This document shows, one piece after another, positions 40,654 to 50,113 of a stretch of DNA of 64,000 nucleotides (positions are counted from its first letter, which is position 1; each line of letters begins with the position of its first letter). The stretch spans positions 186,001 to 250,000 of the forward strand of contig JBFYLP010000006.1 in assembly GCA_041305345.1 (NCBI GenBank), in the 5' to 3' direction. The notes below the pieces were generated by a model. The model made no database searches, had not been told where the DNA came from, and worked only from the letters and a program-made list of their open reading frames with translations. Origin of the DNA: JACRGC01 sp041305345 (lineage in GTDB: Archaea; Micrarchaeota; Micrarchaeia; Norongarragalinales; SBBD01). The position numbers and the translations under genes are program-made.

Positions 40654-41505
40654 TCATCCGGAGATGAAATTGGATGCCACGAAGCCCATCAGGTAATAGA
40701 CCGCCTGCTCAATGCTGGGGAATAGGATGATCCCGTTGGAAACCGATCTCATATCCTGTATTAGGCTGCTTGATGCCTGCAACCTGCCGGTATCGGAATC
40801 GGCAATAGTGTACGAGGAGAGCGAAGTTGCCTTGAAGCCTACGTCCCTCTCAACAGGCTCGCCCGCAACCACTTCATAAATAACTTCCCTTCTGTTGTTA
40901 TGCGGCACGTACACCTGCTTCTCGTAGGTCCACTTTCCAGGAAGGCTTCCCTCAATTACCTCGATGTTGAAGGCATCATTCGCACTGCCCTTGTTTTCCA
41001 GCAGCAAAACGAACCTCGCAGGCTGGCCTACTCCTCCGCTAACCAGCTTGGATTTTACCGTAAGGTCGAATACCTCCCTTGTCACCCTAACCCTTGCCCT
41101 GAAATGAACAGGATTCTTTGAGGCGGTCTGGTAATCCCTTGCGGTGTAAAGTTCAAATGTGTAAATCCCATCCTGCGCATTCTGGTCCACATCCACGAAC
41201 GCCTTGGGGTTGCCCTCGTAATGCTTGCTTGGGTCCGAAAACCACGATTGCGGAAGTGATGCGTCATCAATGATGAGCTTGTCCCATATCTCCTCAGCGC
41301 CGTTGAAATCGAAGATGTTGCTGCCCCGGTCGATTTCGATCTCGATTGTCTGGCCCGGGCCAACTACCCCAAGATCCACTTCGCCGCCCTCGTTTAGGAG
41401 CAATGCAACCGGCTGGATGACCCGGACGTGCGGATTCGTTTCAAGCGCAGCTCCGAATGAATACGGAATCAGCATAAAACAAATAATCAGGAATGATTTA
41501 TTCAT
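40654..41505 (-). CDS. Secreted beta-sandwich protein
   Basis: The ATG at 41505 gives 283 residues, with signal peptide MNKSFLIICFMLIPYSFGAA. The mature part has two Ig-like domains: one with GEVDLGVVGPGQTIEIEID and QNAQDGIYTFELYTA, the other a CARDB/NEW3-like domain with FDLTVKSKLVSGGVGQPARF, VLLLENKGSANDAFNIEV and PHNNRREVIYEV. The C-terminus carries a hydrophobic end (YYLMGFVASNFISG) that could anchor it in the membrane. The first ATG of the frame, nine codons upstream, lacks the signal logic. It converges with trm1. Function unknown. Confidence 0.7.
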   Translation of the reverse strand: MNKSFLIICFMLIPYSFGAALETNPHVRVIQPVALLLNEGGEVDLGVVGPGQTIEIEIDRGSNIFDFNGAEEIWDKLIIDDASLPQSWFSDPSKHYEGNPKAFVDVDQNAQDGIYTFELYTARDYQTASKNPVHFRARVRVTREVFDLTVKSKLVSGGVGQPARFVLLLENKGSANDAFNIEVIEGSLPGKWTYEKQVYVPHNNRREVIYEVVAGEPVERDVGFKATSLSSYTIADSDTGRLQASSSLIQDMRSVSNGIILFPSIEQAVYYLMGFVASNFISG

Positions 41506-41711
41506 CCAAACCCCCCCATATTTGGAATGCAAGGAGATTTTTAAGTCTTATTAATTGGTCAAATTCTCCCCCAAATCCGGATCCCACCCCGCTAAAGGAA
41601 TGAATCGGCGGGATTGTATGGCACATACATCAAACCTGCCGATGCCATCGGCGATATTTTTAGCTATCGCATATGCCAGCCCGTTTGAAGCGATCCTGCT
41701 TTTGGATGTAA

Positions 41712-42908
41712 TTAGAACTCGAAAATCTTCCTCTGGGGAATGATTTGGCTTTTCCTGAAATACGTTTCCGGCGGATTCCTTAATCTGAATCGAAGAATCT
41801 CCTTCGCATCCTCCAACGAAGGGACACGCGTTGGCTCGTTTTGGAGCGCGTGCCGTACATTCTCGCGGATTTCCCATACCCCCACTGGGATGTCGTATTC
41901 CTTCTTTATTTCCCTAATAACAACAGCCCTTGCCTGCCGCTTCAATCTGGTTGCAAGGAATTCGGCAACACCAAGCCTCCCGGCGTAGTAGCCCCCTCCT
42001 TCTGAGGCCGCATAATCCGGCCTGCCCTCGAAGGGTTCATACTCGTGCTCGAGGAACCAATCCTTATTTTGGTTATAGTAGTTGCCGGCCTCCCAATTCT
42101 CAAATTGCTCGAATTCCCATTTTCCTGGAAGCAGCAAAATTTCGAAATGGTTCGACAGGTATTCGTTCGAGTAGATGCGCATTTCGCCAATTTCCGGAAG
42201 GTCCTTGAGCCTTGCGATATGTATGTCTGCTGCAATCCTATCCGCAGCAGTGATGCTCCACCTAGTAGGCACGAGCTTTTTCCTTTCCGGAACGCCAAGA
42301 AGCCCAGCAGAGAGCAGCTTTTGCAGATAGTAAAGGTCGAATTTGTGCGCCATTAGCTCCTCAAAGCCCTCCCTTGCAGGGATGCCCTCGTTGACAACCG
42401 AATCTACCTTTTTTGGGATCGAGGGATTGCTAGTTAGGCGCATACTCTCGTATTCTCCGGTTGGGCCCATCGGCTGGAAGACGCTGTTGAAATACATGTT
42501 CATCGAAGGCGGCCGCTTGAACTTCACCTCCATATCAACAATGTTTTTCGAGAGGACCGTATCCTGCAGTTCAAATAAATCACGCCCCTGCTTGATGTGC
42601 GACATCTTCTTCCCCCTAACGAGGCTTGATCGGAATTTTATGATTTGCTCAAGAGGCAGCCCATACCACTTAGCGGGATTGTCGTATGTTTCAGCATCGA
42701 TCGATTCATCCGCGCCAACAAGCGGGCCAACGAAAACCGAAGGGTAGCCAACCCTTCCGACGAAAATGTTTGGCGGCGAGGGGCCAAACACCTCCGCCTT
42801 CAATGCCTTGAACTGCGGGTTTTGCACATATTGCGACAGCAGGCGCTCCCTTGGCGAGCGGTATTTTAGAATGTCGGAAAGCGGCTTTCCGTAGAAATCG
42901 GCTTCCAT
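41712..42908 (-). CDS. Nre-family DNA repair protein
   Basis: A 398-residue protein with the archaeal Nre layout: N-terminal PSPPNIFVGRVGYPSVFVGP, the DNPAKWYGLPLEQIIKFRSSLVRG region, then a second domain with VPTRWSITAADR, and HFEILLLPGKWEFEQFENW. NreA is needed for resistance to DNA damage in Haloferax and binds PCNA. At the C-terminus QRKIFEF has the Q-x2-I-x2-F spacing of a PIP box. The usual N-terminal zinc pair is not obvious. A separate PCNA gene is not in the window. Confidence 0.85.
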   Translation of the reverse strand: MEADFYGKPLSDILKYRSPRERLLSQYVQNPQFKALKAEVFGPSPPNIFVGRVGYPSVFVGPLVGADESIDAETYDNPAKWYGLPLEQIIKFRSSLVRGKKMSHIKQGRDLFELQDTVLSKNIVDMEVKFKRPPSMNMYFNSVFQPMGPTGEYESMRLTSNPSIPKKVDSVVNEGIPAREGFEELMAHKFDLYYLQKLLSAGLLGVPERKKLVPTRWSITAADRIAADIHIARLKDLPEIGEMRIYSNEYLSNHFEILLLPGKWEFEQFENWEAGNYYNQNKDWFLEHEYEPFEGRPDYAASEGGGYYAGRLGVAEFLATRLKRQARAVVIREIKKEYDIPVGVWEIRENVRHALQNEPTRVPSLEDAKEILRFRLRNPPETYFRKSQIIPQRKIFEF

Positions 42909-43127
42909 ATGCAAATTACGGATGGCAGAATTTAAATCGCTGCAGGGGCTGGTTTCGGGTGTGTTCCATAATGCTTGTTTAAGGAAGGGATCGGATTCAC
43001 ACCGCTAGGAGAAGTTGTGAGCTAATTCGCATTTAGGGGGAAGGGGATCGATTCGTGTTGTTTCAAGCGCTATGCCCGCATTGCGTTTACAATAAGTTTT
43101 TAACTGGAAATCGCGTTGTAAATCCGT

Positions 43128-43748
43128 ATGGTTGAAACGAATGCAGCCGAAAGCGGGCTGCCCGAGCGAAGCCTTTCCGAGAAGACGCTAAAGGCGATCA
43201 AGACCGTAAAGGAGATGCGGATGCAGGGGAAGGAATACATTATCTGCAAATACTACCTTCTCTCGGAAGGGTTCAACGACCACGATGCGAACGAGATCTG
43301 GCATCTTTCGAAGCAGATGCTAACTACGAAGGAAAAGGCGATGATCGCGGGTATGAAGAGCCTTTATCGGGGCGCATTCTTCATTGGCGGGATGATTGCC
43401 GTGTTCCTCTACATCTTCCTGATCCAGATAACGAACATCATAGTTGCAACCGTATTCGCGCTCGTCTTCCTTAGGTACAGCAGGTTTGCGCACCTGATGA
43501 AGGTCACGGGCATCGCGGAGGAGGGAATAAGCAGCGTCAACCCCTTCAAGGAAAAGGACCCTTTGGAAATGCAATGGTTCGATTACGGCGTCCTTGTCGG
43601 GTTCATCAGCTTCCTGGTTCTCGCATACACTTTCCCCGACACCTTCGGGGTAATGCTCGGGTCCTTCCTTGATGAGTACACGAGCATCGAGGACTGGCTT
43701 TCTACGAGCGGACAGGCAATAGGCGGCATCTTTTCCGTGCAAGGTTGA
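43128..43748 (+). CDS. Unknown membrane protein
   Basis: A 206-residue protein. The N-terminal 75 residues are soluble and helical (SLSEKTLKAIKTVKEMRMQGKE, YYLLSEGFNDHDANEIW) and look like a small DNA- or protein-binding helix bundle. They are followed by four membrane helices in two pairs (AFFIGGMIAVFLYIFLIQ, IIVATVFALVFL, VLVGFISFLVLAYTF). No family is recognised. It is 15 bases before the enolase gene, suggesting one transcript, with nothing metabolic to explain the link. Confidence 0.6.
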   Translation: MVETNAAESGLPERSLSEKTLKAIKTVKEMRMQGKEYIICKYYLLSEGFNDHDANEIWHLSKQMLTTKEKAMIAGMKSLYRGAFFIGGMIAVFLYIFLIQITNIIVATVFALVFLRYSRFAHLMKVTGIAEEGISSVNPFKEKDPLEMQWFDYGVLVGFISFLVLAYTFPDTFGVMLGSFLDEYTSIEDWLSTSGQAIGGIFSVQG

Positions 43749-43763
43749 AAACGGGCGATTCCA

Positions 43764-45026
43764 ATGAAAATAAGTAAAATTCGATCTTTGGAAGTGCTTG
43801 ACTCCAGGGGCAGCCCCACAGTGGAATGCGAGGTCGCCCTCCAAAACGGGATTTGCGCGAGGGCAATCGTGCCCTCCGGAATGAGCACGGGCTCATACGA
43901 GGCGCTCGAGCTTCGTGACGGCGGCAAAAGGTTTTGGGGGAAGGGCGTTAGGAAGGCAGTTGGCAACATCGAGGGCAAAATCGAAAAAAAAATCATCGGC
44001 CTTGATCCTGCGGACCAGGATAGGATTGACGCTAAGATGCTTAAGCTTGACGGCACGCCAAACAAATCCAAACTGGGCGCGAATGCGATCCTTGCGGTTT
44101 CAATGGCAGTTGCAAGGGCTGCTGCTGCGGAAAGGAAAATCGAGCTTTTCCAGCATCTGGCTTGGATTGCTGGAAAAAAAGGGCTCGCAATGCCCGTGCC
44201 GTTTGCCAACATCATAAACGGCGGCGTGCACGCAGGCACCGGCCTTGGTATCCAGGAATTCATGATCGCGCCCATAAGGGCAAGGAGTTTTTCTAAAGGA
44301 TTGGTGGCAGTTGCGGAAACATATCAAATCCTTAAGGCGAGGCTGAAGAAAAAATTCGGCCCCTTTGCGGCGAATGTGGGCGACGAGGGCGGCTTTGCAC
44401 CTCCATTGAAGACAGCCCCGGAGGCGATCGAATTCCTGCTCGATTCAATTGAAGAGGCGGGATATGGGAAGGAGGTCAAGGTGGCGATGGATTGCGCTGC
44501 ATCGGAATTTTTCAGGAATGGCAAGTATTCCTTGGATGGAAGGCAATTTGGTGCTCCCGAGCTGATTGATTACTATACCGAATTGATGGATAAATTTGGC
44601 ATCATCTCAATCGAGGACCCGTTTGCAGAGGATGAATGGGAAAGCTTCTTCGAATTCACACGGAAGATGGGCGGGAGGGCGCAGGTGGTCGGGGACGACC
44701 TGACTGTTACCAATGCAGGGCGTATCCGGGAGGCTGCAAGGAGGAAATGCGTGAACTGCCTTTTGCTCAAGGTGAACCAGATAGGCACCCTAAGCGAAAG
44801 CATCTTCGCTGCAAAACTCGCTGTTGGCAGCGGCTGGAACGTGATGGTTTCCCACCGCTCCGGCGAAACCGAGGATGCGTTCATATCCGACCTCGCGGTA
44901 GCACTCGAATGCAGGCAGATCAAGCTAGGAGCGCCTGCGAGGGGAGAACGCACATCAAAATACAACAGGCTCCTTAGGATAGAGCGGATGCTTGGAAGCA
45001 GGGCAAAATATTCCTGGGTAAAATAG
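43764..45026 (+). CDS. eno: Enolase
   Basis: The 420-residue product carries the enolase motifs: LDSRGSPTVE at the start, the mobile loop PSGMSTGSYEALELRD, SKLGANAILAVSMA, NIINGGVHAG, the metal ligands in AMDCAASEF, SIEDPFAEDEWES and VGDDLTVTN, and the catalytic lysine regions LLKVNQIGTLSE and SHRSGETED. It interconverts 2-phosphoglycerate and phosphoenolpyruvate in glycolysis or gluconeogenesis. The length is normal. No other glycolysis gene is in the window. Confidence 0.97.
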   Translation: MKISKIRSLEVLDSRGSPTVECEVALQNGICARAIVPSGMSTGSYEALELRDGGKRFWGKGVRKAVGNIEGKIEKKIIGLDPADQDRIDAKMLKLDGTPNKSKLGANAILAVSMAVARAAAAERKIELFQHLAWIAGKKGLAMPVPFANIINGGVHAGTGLGIQEFMIAPIRARSFSKGLVAVAETYQILKARLKKKFGPFAANVGDEGGFAPPLKTAPEAIEFLLDSIEEAGYGKEVKVAMDCAASEFFRNGKYSLDGRQFGAPELIDYYTELMDKFGIISIEDPFAEDEWESFFEFTRKMGGRAQVVGDDLTVTNAGRIREAARRKCVNCLLLKVNQIGTLSESIFAAKLAVGSGWNVMVSHRSGETEDAFISDLAVALECRQIKLGAPARGERTSKYNRLLRIERMLGSRAKYSWVK

Positions 45027-45138
45027 GACTGCGAAGGCAAAAGGGGTAGGAAGGATGCGTCCATAAAACGTCCACTATAGCCCGTAGGTTATTTACACCA
45101 ATTTGCAAAGGAATTTATTTCCTCCAAGTGCCATTCCT

Positions 45139-46809
45139 ATGATGAACACGTCCAGGCTTGCGGCCTTATTCCTGCTTGCAATCGTAATCGCAACTGCCAG
45201 GGCGGAGAGGCTCGAACCCAAGAACATCGGCTCGGCAACTGCAGAGGTATCCATCATCTGGTCGCTGGACTTGCAGGGCCAGAAGCTAACTGAACTTGGG
45301 ATACAGACATTCGGTTTTCAGGACTATCCTTCGCAAGAATTGATTTCGGAAATCACATCCCCTGCTTCACGGGCGGAAATCGATTCAAAAGGGAACAAGC
45401 TTAGGATCTTCGAGCCAGCGCTCAGGGATTACCAGCAGCTCACGATGAATTCCGAAATGGAGGTCGGGTTTGGCTTCGATTTCCCTAATGCAGCGGGCTT
45501 TGATTCATACCTTGGGGAAAGCGAATACGTGCAAATCACCCCGGAAATCAAGGAGAAGGCAACGCAGCTTTCCGCGCAATTTGGGAAACGCATCGAGAAG
45601 GCGGTTGCGATTTCACAATGGGTCCACAATAACGTGAAGTACGATAGGGACTACATCGATTTGAGGAAGGGCTCGAGGGATACGTTCATTGAAAGGGCAG
45701 GCACGTGCGACGAGTTTTCGCATCTTTACATTGCAATGCTCCGCTCAATTGGAATTCCTGCCAAGTTTTCGGCGTCCTTCGTGTATTCGGGCGATGAATG
45801 GGGGCCGCACGCGTTCGTCGAGGCGGAAATCGAGGGAGAATGGGTGCCCTTCGACCCCACATTCAACGAGGCAATCCTCCTTGATGCGACCCACATTAAA
45901 TTCGGCGAGGGTTTGGACCAGGGCGACATTACCGAGCACATAACCGCGAAGGGGTATGGAACGGACGTATCCAAAATCATCCTAACCCGCCAGTTCGAGG
46001 TGGAGTTCAAGGAAACGCGCAATTTCCCAAAGCTGTTCGAGATGGAGCTGATTTTGCCCCAAAATACCGTTGGGGAGGGCTCTTTGGAATCGGTCAAGGT
46101 GGCAATCAGGAACGGGCAAAAGAGGATTGCAATCCCCCTCTCAATTAGCATTCCAAATGAGGCGAAAGTCACCGGGGAGAACAGATTCAACGAGGATAAG
46201 CTCCTGCTTTTAGAGCCATATGAAACAAAGGAAGCCGAATGGAAGGTCATTTTCCCAGATCTCGAGGAGGGGTTCGATTACAAGTTCCCTGTTTCGGTGC
46301 AGAGCCTTGGGCAGGAGGCGAAGGGAATGATCCTGGCTTCGAAATACGGCAACACAGTGCAGGAGGAGGAATTGCTAATCACGGATGTTAGGACGGCGGA
46401 TTTGGGCGGAGCGCTTCGAATCACGGCAACACTGAAGAACAGCGGGAACCTGCGTTCGGAGGGCGTAATCAGCCTTGCAATCGGGGATGAAAAGCAGGAT
46501 AGGGCCTTTTTCATTGAACCCGGGTCGGAAAGCGTGTTTGAATTTACCGTCCCAAAGCCTGATTCGGAAATGCTCGAGGGCGAGTTCCTAATCGAATCCC
46601 AAGGCTCCGCGATAACGCAGCCTTTTAGCATCGGGCTTGAGCCTTCCATCGAGCCCACGGAAAAGGGACCATCCCCCACCCGGACTTTGACTTCAAGGAC
46701 GAAATCGGTGCTTGAGGGCATCTCGGATGAGATCGTTTTTGGCGCTTTTGGGCTGCTGCTGCTTTTCGCGGTCTATATGAGCACCAGCAGGATAGGGAAG
46801 CATCGCTAG
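45139..46809 (+). CDS. Secreted transglutaminase-like domain protein with membrane anchor
   Basis: The ATG at 45139 opens a signal peptide (SRLAALFLLAIVIATARAE). About 556 residues follow the start. The papain-like transglutaminase core has the triad Cys190 in GTCDEFSHL, His224 in GPHAFVE and Asp239 in PFDPTF. Behind it come two Ig-like domains, the last with ITATLKNSGNLRSEGVIS, and a C-terminal membrane helix (IVFGAFGLLLLFAVYM) with a short basic tail. It would sit on the outside of the cell as a protease or cross-linking enzyme. It stands alone after the enolase gene. Confidence 0.85.
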   Translation: MMNTSRLAALFLLAIVIATARAERLEPKNIGSATAEVSIIWSLDLQGQKLTELGIQTFGFQDYPSQELISEITSPASRAEIDSKGNKLRIFEPALRDYQQLTMNSEMEVGFGFDFPNAAGFDSYLGESEYVQITPEIKEKATQLSAQFGKRIEKAVAISQWVHNNVKYDRDYIDLRKGSRDTFIERAGTCDEFSHLYIAMLRSIGIPAKFSASFVYSGDEWGPHAFVEAEIEGEWVPFDPTFNEAILLDATHIKFGEGLDQGDITEHITAKGYGTDVSKIILTRQFEVEFKETRNFPKLFEMELILPQNTVGEGSLESVKVAIRNGQKRIAIPLSISIPNEAKVTGENRFNEDKLLLLEPYETKEAEWKVIFPDLEEGFDYKFPVSVQSLGQEAKGMILASKYGNTVQEEELLITDVRTADLGGALRITATLKNSGNLRSEGVISLAIGDEKQDRAFFIEPGSESVFEFTVPKPDSEMLEGEFLIESQGSAITQPFSIGLEPSIEPTEKGPSPTRTLTSRTKSVLEGISDEIVFGAFGLLLLFAVYMSTSRIGKHR

Positions 46810-46911
46810 GGAAGTAAAAAAAATGCGGCTGCCTGCCTTGCTTTTCTTTTCCAAAAGAAAAGCGTATGGCGCCGCAAAAGAAAAGGAATTTGACCTGGAA
46901 ATTAAAAGAAA

Positions 46912-46984
46912 TGCGACTGCCGGGATTTGAACCCGGGTCCCGAGATTGGCAACCTCGTGTCCTACCAGGCTGGACTACAATCGC
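46912..46984 (-). tRNA. tRNA-Gly (GCC)
   Basis: The cloverleaf is complete: acceptor GCGATTG/CAGTCGC, D-arm GTCC/GGAC with a nine-base loop, anticodon stem CGAGG/TCTCG around TTGCCAA (anticodon GCC), T-arm CCGGG TTCAAAT CCCGG, discriminator A. No intron is present. CCA is not encoded. Confidence 0.95.
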
Positions 46985-47037
46985 ATAGCGAACTCTTTTT
47001 CCCAAATAAATTAAAATACCCCCCTCCAAGGCCCTAT

Positions 47038-47625
47038 TCAGAACTTCCTGGCCACCCAATGCCAGGTGGTGCCATCGTGCTTGAGGGTATGGACTTTGCT
47101 CCAACCGGACCTAGCCTCGTCTATGCCAATGATCCTGCCCGTGGGGGAGCCATCCACGTACTGCAAAACTCCTGCCGCGAACCCTTCATTTTTCAGCTCA
47201 TTTATCAAATGATCGTTAAGCCCCCTCCCAATGCCTTTTTTCTGCCAGCGAGGTGCTACGGCAAGCGCGGTCAGGTATGCGACATTTCTCCCTTTGGGAA
47301 ACCCTGATTTTTCGAGGTGGGGCAGTATGAACCGGGCAATGATGCCCTTATTCTCATCTGACGCATACTTTTTGAAATCCGATAGATTCACTCCTGCGCA
47401 TAGCCCGATGAGTTTGCCCTTGTGGAACGCGCCGAGTTTTATTCCGTCCCTCAACCAGGTATTGATTGCACCTTCAAAATAGTTGAGTAATCTTGTCCTT
47501 GAGAACGGGTACAGCTTGCGGCCCGAAGGAAGCTTTGCATCATAACTGGCCTCGATAAGCAATTTGGCTGCGGGCCCAAGGAACTTGCCGCCTATTGGAT
47601 TATATGTTATTTCTGAATCGGGCAT
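47038..47625 (-). CDS. GNAT-family acetyltransferase
   Basis: About 195 residues. The acetyl-CoA site is visible in AYLTALAVAPRWQKKGIGRGLNDHLI, matching the V-x3-x-R-x2-G-x-G/A pattern. The N-terminal strand GIKLGAFHKGKLIGLCAGV is also typical of GNAT enzymes, and the last strand FAAGVLQYVDG follows. The acetylated substrate cannot be predicted. The gene lies beside a tRNA-Gly and is convergent with the transglutaminase gene. ATG at 47625 or 47631 are both possible. Confidence 0.8.
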   Translation of the reverse strand: MPDSEITYNPIGGKFLGPAAKLLIEASYDAKLPSGRKLYPFSRTRLLNYFEGAINTWLRDGIKLGAFHKGKLIGLCAGVNLSDFKKYASDENKGIIARFILPHLEKSGFPKGRNVAYLTALAVAPRWQKKGIGRGLNDHLINELKNEGFAAGVLQYVDGSPTGRIIGIDEARSGWSKVHTLKHDGTTWHWVARKF

Positions 47626-47872
47626 ATGCATATTTCAAGGCAAATGCTTTTAATCGGGACAACTTGCGGCTATCGGCATGGGGAAAGGATCGCCATTGGC
47701 GGAGATGGTTGAAAAAAATGGGTAAAATTCGGGTGATTTGCCTTTTTGGCAATGCAGGTGCGGGATAACCCATAGCCAAAGGACGTTCCATAGGGCGCTA
47801 TTTGAAATTGACCTCGCCAAGCGTGGGGCAAGCAATAAAAGCAGCGCAAGATTAACCTATTTGGGTGTTTGA

Positions 47873-48763
47873 ATGGGCGAATTCTTCGAGGATAGCATGT
47901 CGGCAATGAAGTATGGCTTTTCCTGGTATAAGGATATGGAGAATTGGAAAAGCTATGGGCTATACGTCCTTGCGAACTTTTTGCTATATGGAATCATCAT
48001 CGCGCTTTTTTTTCCGATTTTTTCCGCGTTCGCCACAAGCACCATACCGCGGTCTTCGCCATTTCTTAGCGCGGAATACATGCTCTTCCTTGTCGCATCC
48101 CTCCTGACCGTATTCGTCCTTTTCTGGATCTTCCAGATGTACATATTCGGAGGGGTGATCGTAAGGGGCCTAAATGGCGCAAATGTCGCATCGAAGACCG
48201 CATCCTTTTCGAAAACCAACGGCGCGATCATACTCACGCTCATTCAGGCATTCCAGACATACTTCATGTGGTACGACAAGAAGTGGCTCGGCGTCCTGTT
48301 CGTAGCGATCATACTCCCGTTCTTCTCAATGTGGCTGCTTGGCATAAGCATCCTGCTTTTTTTTGCTTATATCTGCGCACTGATCTACATGAGCCTGCGG
48401 CTTTCGATGTCGCTTTACGTGTATTTTTCAACTGAAGAAATAAGCTACTCCCATGCAATCGAAACATCCTATGCATTGACTAGGGGGATGGTAACATCAA
48501 TGGCTAGCCGTTTGATTGTTGCAGGACTGATCGCAAGCATCCTTATAGGAATCGCAACGCTAATACCTCGCATCTTCCTAATGATTCTCGACGCGGTAAT
48601 TGGATTTCAGCTTTTCCAAACCATATTCGACATCATAATCTCGCCGATCCAGATATTCACCGGGCTCTACATCAGCGCCTACGTATACGCCCTCCTGCTT
48701 GGCTGGAACAAGGAGAGGCTGGGGAGGATGCCTAGTGTAAAGATGAGATCTACTGGCAAATGA
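47873..48763 (+). CDS. Multi-pass membrane protein, DUF4013-like
   Basis: A 296-residue protein with about six hydrophobic helices in pairs. The N-terminal half contains DMENWKSYGLYVLANFLLYG, a pattern of archaeal DUF4013-type proteins (D-W-x4-L-x-G). Later parts are EISYSHAIETSYALTRG followed by two long helices and a basic tail. No catalytic residues stand out. It is a single gene between a 240-base spacer, in which I see no gene, and the tRNA-Phe. Function is unknown. Confidence 0.65.
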   Translation: MGEFFEDSMSAMKYGFSWYKDMENWKSYGLYVLANFLLYGIIIALFFPIFSAFATSTIPRSSPFLSAEYMLFLVASLLTVFVLFWIFQMYIFGGVIVRGLNGANVASKTASFSKTNGAIILTLIQAFQTYFMWYDKKWLGVLFVAIILPFFSMWLLGISILLFFAYICALIYMSLRLSMSLYVYFSTEEISYSHAIETSYALTRGMVTSMASRLIVAGLIASILIGIATLIPRIFLMILDAVIGFQLFQTIFDIIISPIQIFTGLYISAYVYALLLGWNKERLGRMPSVKMRSTGK

Positions 48764-48827
48764 GCACCTACACACCCCCATGCTCTGCTTTTTTAAGTTG
48801 TGTTTGAAAAAAGAATATCCCAGTTAT

Positions 48828-48901
48828 GCCGCTGTAGCTCAGCCTGGGAGAGCGTCCGGCTGAAGACCGGTATGTCGGGTGTTCAAATCACCCCAGCGGC
48901 A
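48828..48901 (+). tRNA. tRNA-Phe (GAA)
   Basis: Acceptor GCCGCTG/CAGCGGC, D-arm GCTC/GAGC, anticodon stem TCCGG/CCGGT around loop CTGAAGA (anticodon GAA), T-arm GGGTG TTCAAAT CACCC, discriminator A. No intron and no encoded CCA. Confidence 0.96.
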
Positions 48902-48924
48902 TCCTTTTATACAAAAACTTCATA

Positions 48925-49176
48925 ATGTTGTCAATGGAAATGAAAAATTCGCTAATTCTGTACTTAGCTGTTGTTGCGATTTTCTATGTAATCACTGGTC
49001 CAGTTTATGGTCGACCATCCCCGCCCATTCTACTGGGAATTGTGGGTTTCACTCTGATTCTTTGCGGTATTTTGCTTCTTTTGGACAAGCTCCCGTTCTT
49101 AAGCCCTTATTTTAAGCTTGGATGGCAGCGAATCCTGTTTGGGGTTCTTCTCATCGTTGGCGGAATATTTTGCTGA
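48925..49176 (+). CDS. Small membrane protein
   Basis: Eighty-three residues with three membrane helices (ILYLAVVAIFYVITGPVYG; ILLGIVGFTLILCGILLLL; ILFGVLLIVGGIFC). There is an ATG at 48925 and another at 48934; neither has a strong ribosome binding site. The codon bias is more A/T-rich than that of the neighbours. It lies right behind the tRNA-Phe, a common place for transferred genes. Not recognised. Confidence 0.5.
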   Translation: MLSMEMKNSLILYLAVVAIFYVITGPVYGRPSPPILLGIVGFTLILCGILLLLDKLPFLSPYFKLGWQRILFGVLLIVGGIFC

Positions 49177-49383
49177 ACTTCGCCTTGGTGCCGATCCTTG
49201 GTAGGGAATTTTTAGCGGTAAAAAGATAGGTTTGGATTTTTATCGCCCCCTTTTCTTCCCTTTTTCTGCCAATTTCGTAGGCGGCACTCCGTTTTTTCCT
49301 AGTATTCCATTTGTGCGCAGAGGACAAATCTTTTTAAACTGCCCAAACTTAACCAATCCGTAGCTTTTAGGAGAGGTGTTCAT

Positions 49384-49869
49384 ATGGCAAGGGGGCAGGC
49401 GTTCGAAACGATGATGCTGGTCATTTCGGTTATTGTCGCATTGGCGATTCTTGCGGTGCTGCTTAACATCCTCAATATTGCCAATCTGTTCCCAACCGGT
49501 ACTAGCGATCCCACAAGCGTAATGACAAAGGGCCTCAAGGACGTGGTCTCGCGGGGATATTTCGTCTCAACCCCCCAGGAGGTCTCGTTCAAGAAGGGCT
49601 CGATGATCCTTAGGGGGTCGGTGATACAGGGAATTCCGGACATCACGAGCGATGAGGTAAATTTCTACTGCGCAGAGGGGAATGATGATGCTTGCAACAA
49701 CGCTTTCGAAACGAGCGAAACCAAGTTCTCCGTGAAGAAGGAAATCTCGATGTATGTGGTGGTCTGCGGAGACGTAAATAGGCCAGACAACCCCAAATAT
49801 TGCATAGCGATATCCAGGCAGGAGGGAAGCGCAACCGACACCTGCATCGAAGAATGCGGGATGGAATGA
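49384..49869 (+). CDS. Pilin-like protein of a three-gene cluster
   Basis: A 161-residue protein starting MARGQAFETMMLVISVIVALAI: a short basic leader, Gly-Gln, and Glu at position 5 after it, then one hydrophobic helix. This is a type IV pilin-like start, a relaxed version of the class III signal (no Tyr after Glu). The extracellular part has Cys pairs (NFYCAEGNDDACNN, VVVCGD, KYCIAI, TCIEECG). A GAGGTG site is just upstream of the ATG. Two other pilin-like genes follow at once. Confidence 0.72.
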   Translation: MARGQAFETMMLVISVIVALAILAVLLNILNIANLFPTGTSDPTSVMTKGLKDVVSRGYFVSTPQEVSFKKGSMILRGSVIQGIPDITSDEVNFYCAEGNDDACNNAFETSETKFSVKKEISMYVVVCGDVNRPDNPKYCIAISRQEGSATDTCIEECGME

Positions 49870-49875
49870 GCTGAA

Positions 49876-50064
49876 ATGAAACACAAGGGTTCAGCGGAAT
49901 GGACGCCGATCTACATGATGATCGTGATGGTGATCGCGGCCATCCTGATATACACGCTCGTGAAGCCGATGATGAGCCGCGCTTCAGAAGTTGCAAGCGG
50001 GAACCTTGAGGAAAGCGGCGGGCTTTTGAAGACGGCATTGTTTTTGATCAGGAACAGCTTGTAG
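49876..50064 (+). CDS. Short pilin-like membrane protein
   Basis: Sixty-two residues: a short head MKHKGSAEWTPIYMM, a single hydrophobic helix (IVMVIAAILIYTLVKPM) and a helical tail ending in LFLIRNSL. The Gly-Ser-x-Glu-x arrangement before the helix resembles prepilin signals, with Glu at position 4-5. It starts seven bases after its neighbour, in a pilin-like cluster, and probably forms part of the same fibre or its assembly complex. Confidence 0.65.
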   Translation: MKHKGSAEWTPIYMMIVMVIAAILIYTLVKPMMSRASEVASGNLEESGGLLKTALFLIRNSL

Positions 50065-50113
50065 GCCCCATCGTTTAAGCACATATATAAACCCCTTTTT
50101 CTTTCCTTCTTTT

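Noticed and set aside
41506..41711. Possible small gene between the secreted protein and nre
   Set aside because: Frames on both strands lack ribosome binding sites and domain features.
43320..44275. Minus-strand frames opposite the membrane protein and enolase genes
   Set aside because: Enolase motifs prove the plus strand is coding.
47632..47872. Possible non-coding RNA in the 240-base gap before the DUF4013-like gene
   Set aside because: No C/D or H/ACA box set, no tRNA arms and no strong hairpin found; only AT-rich promoter-like bases near the downstream gene.
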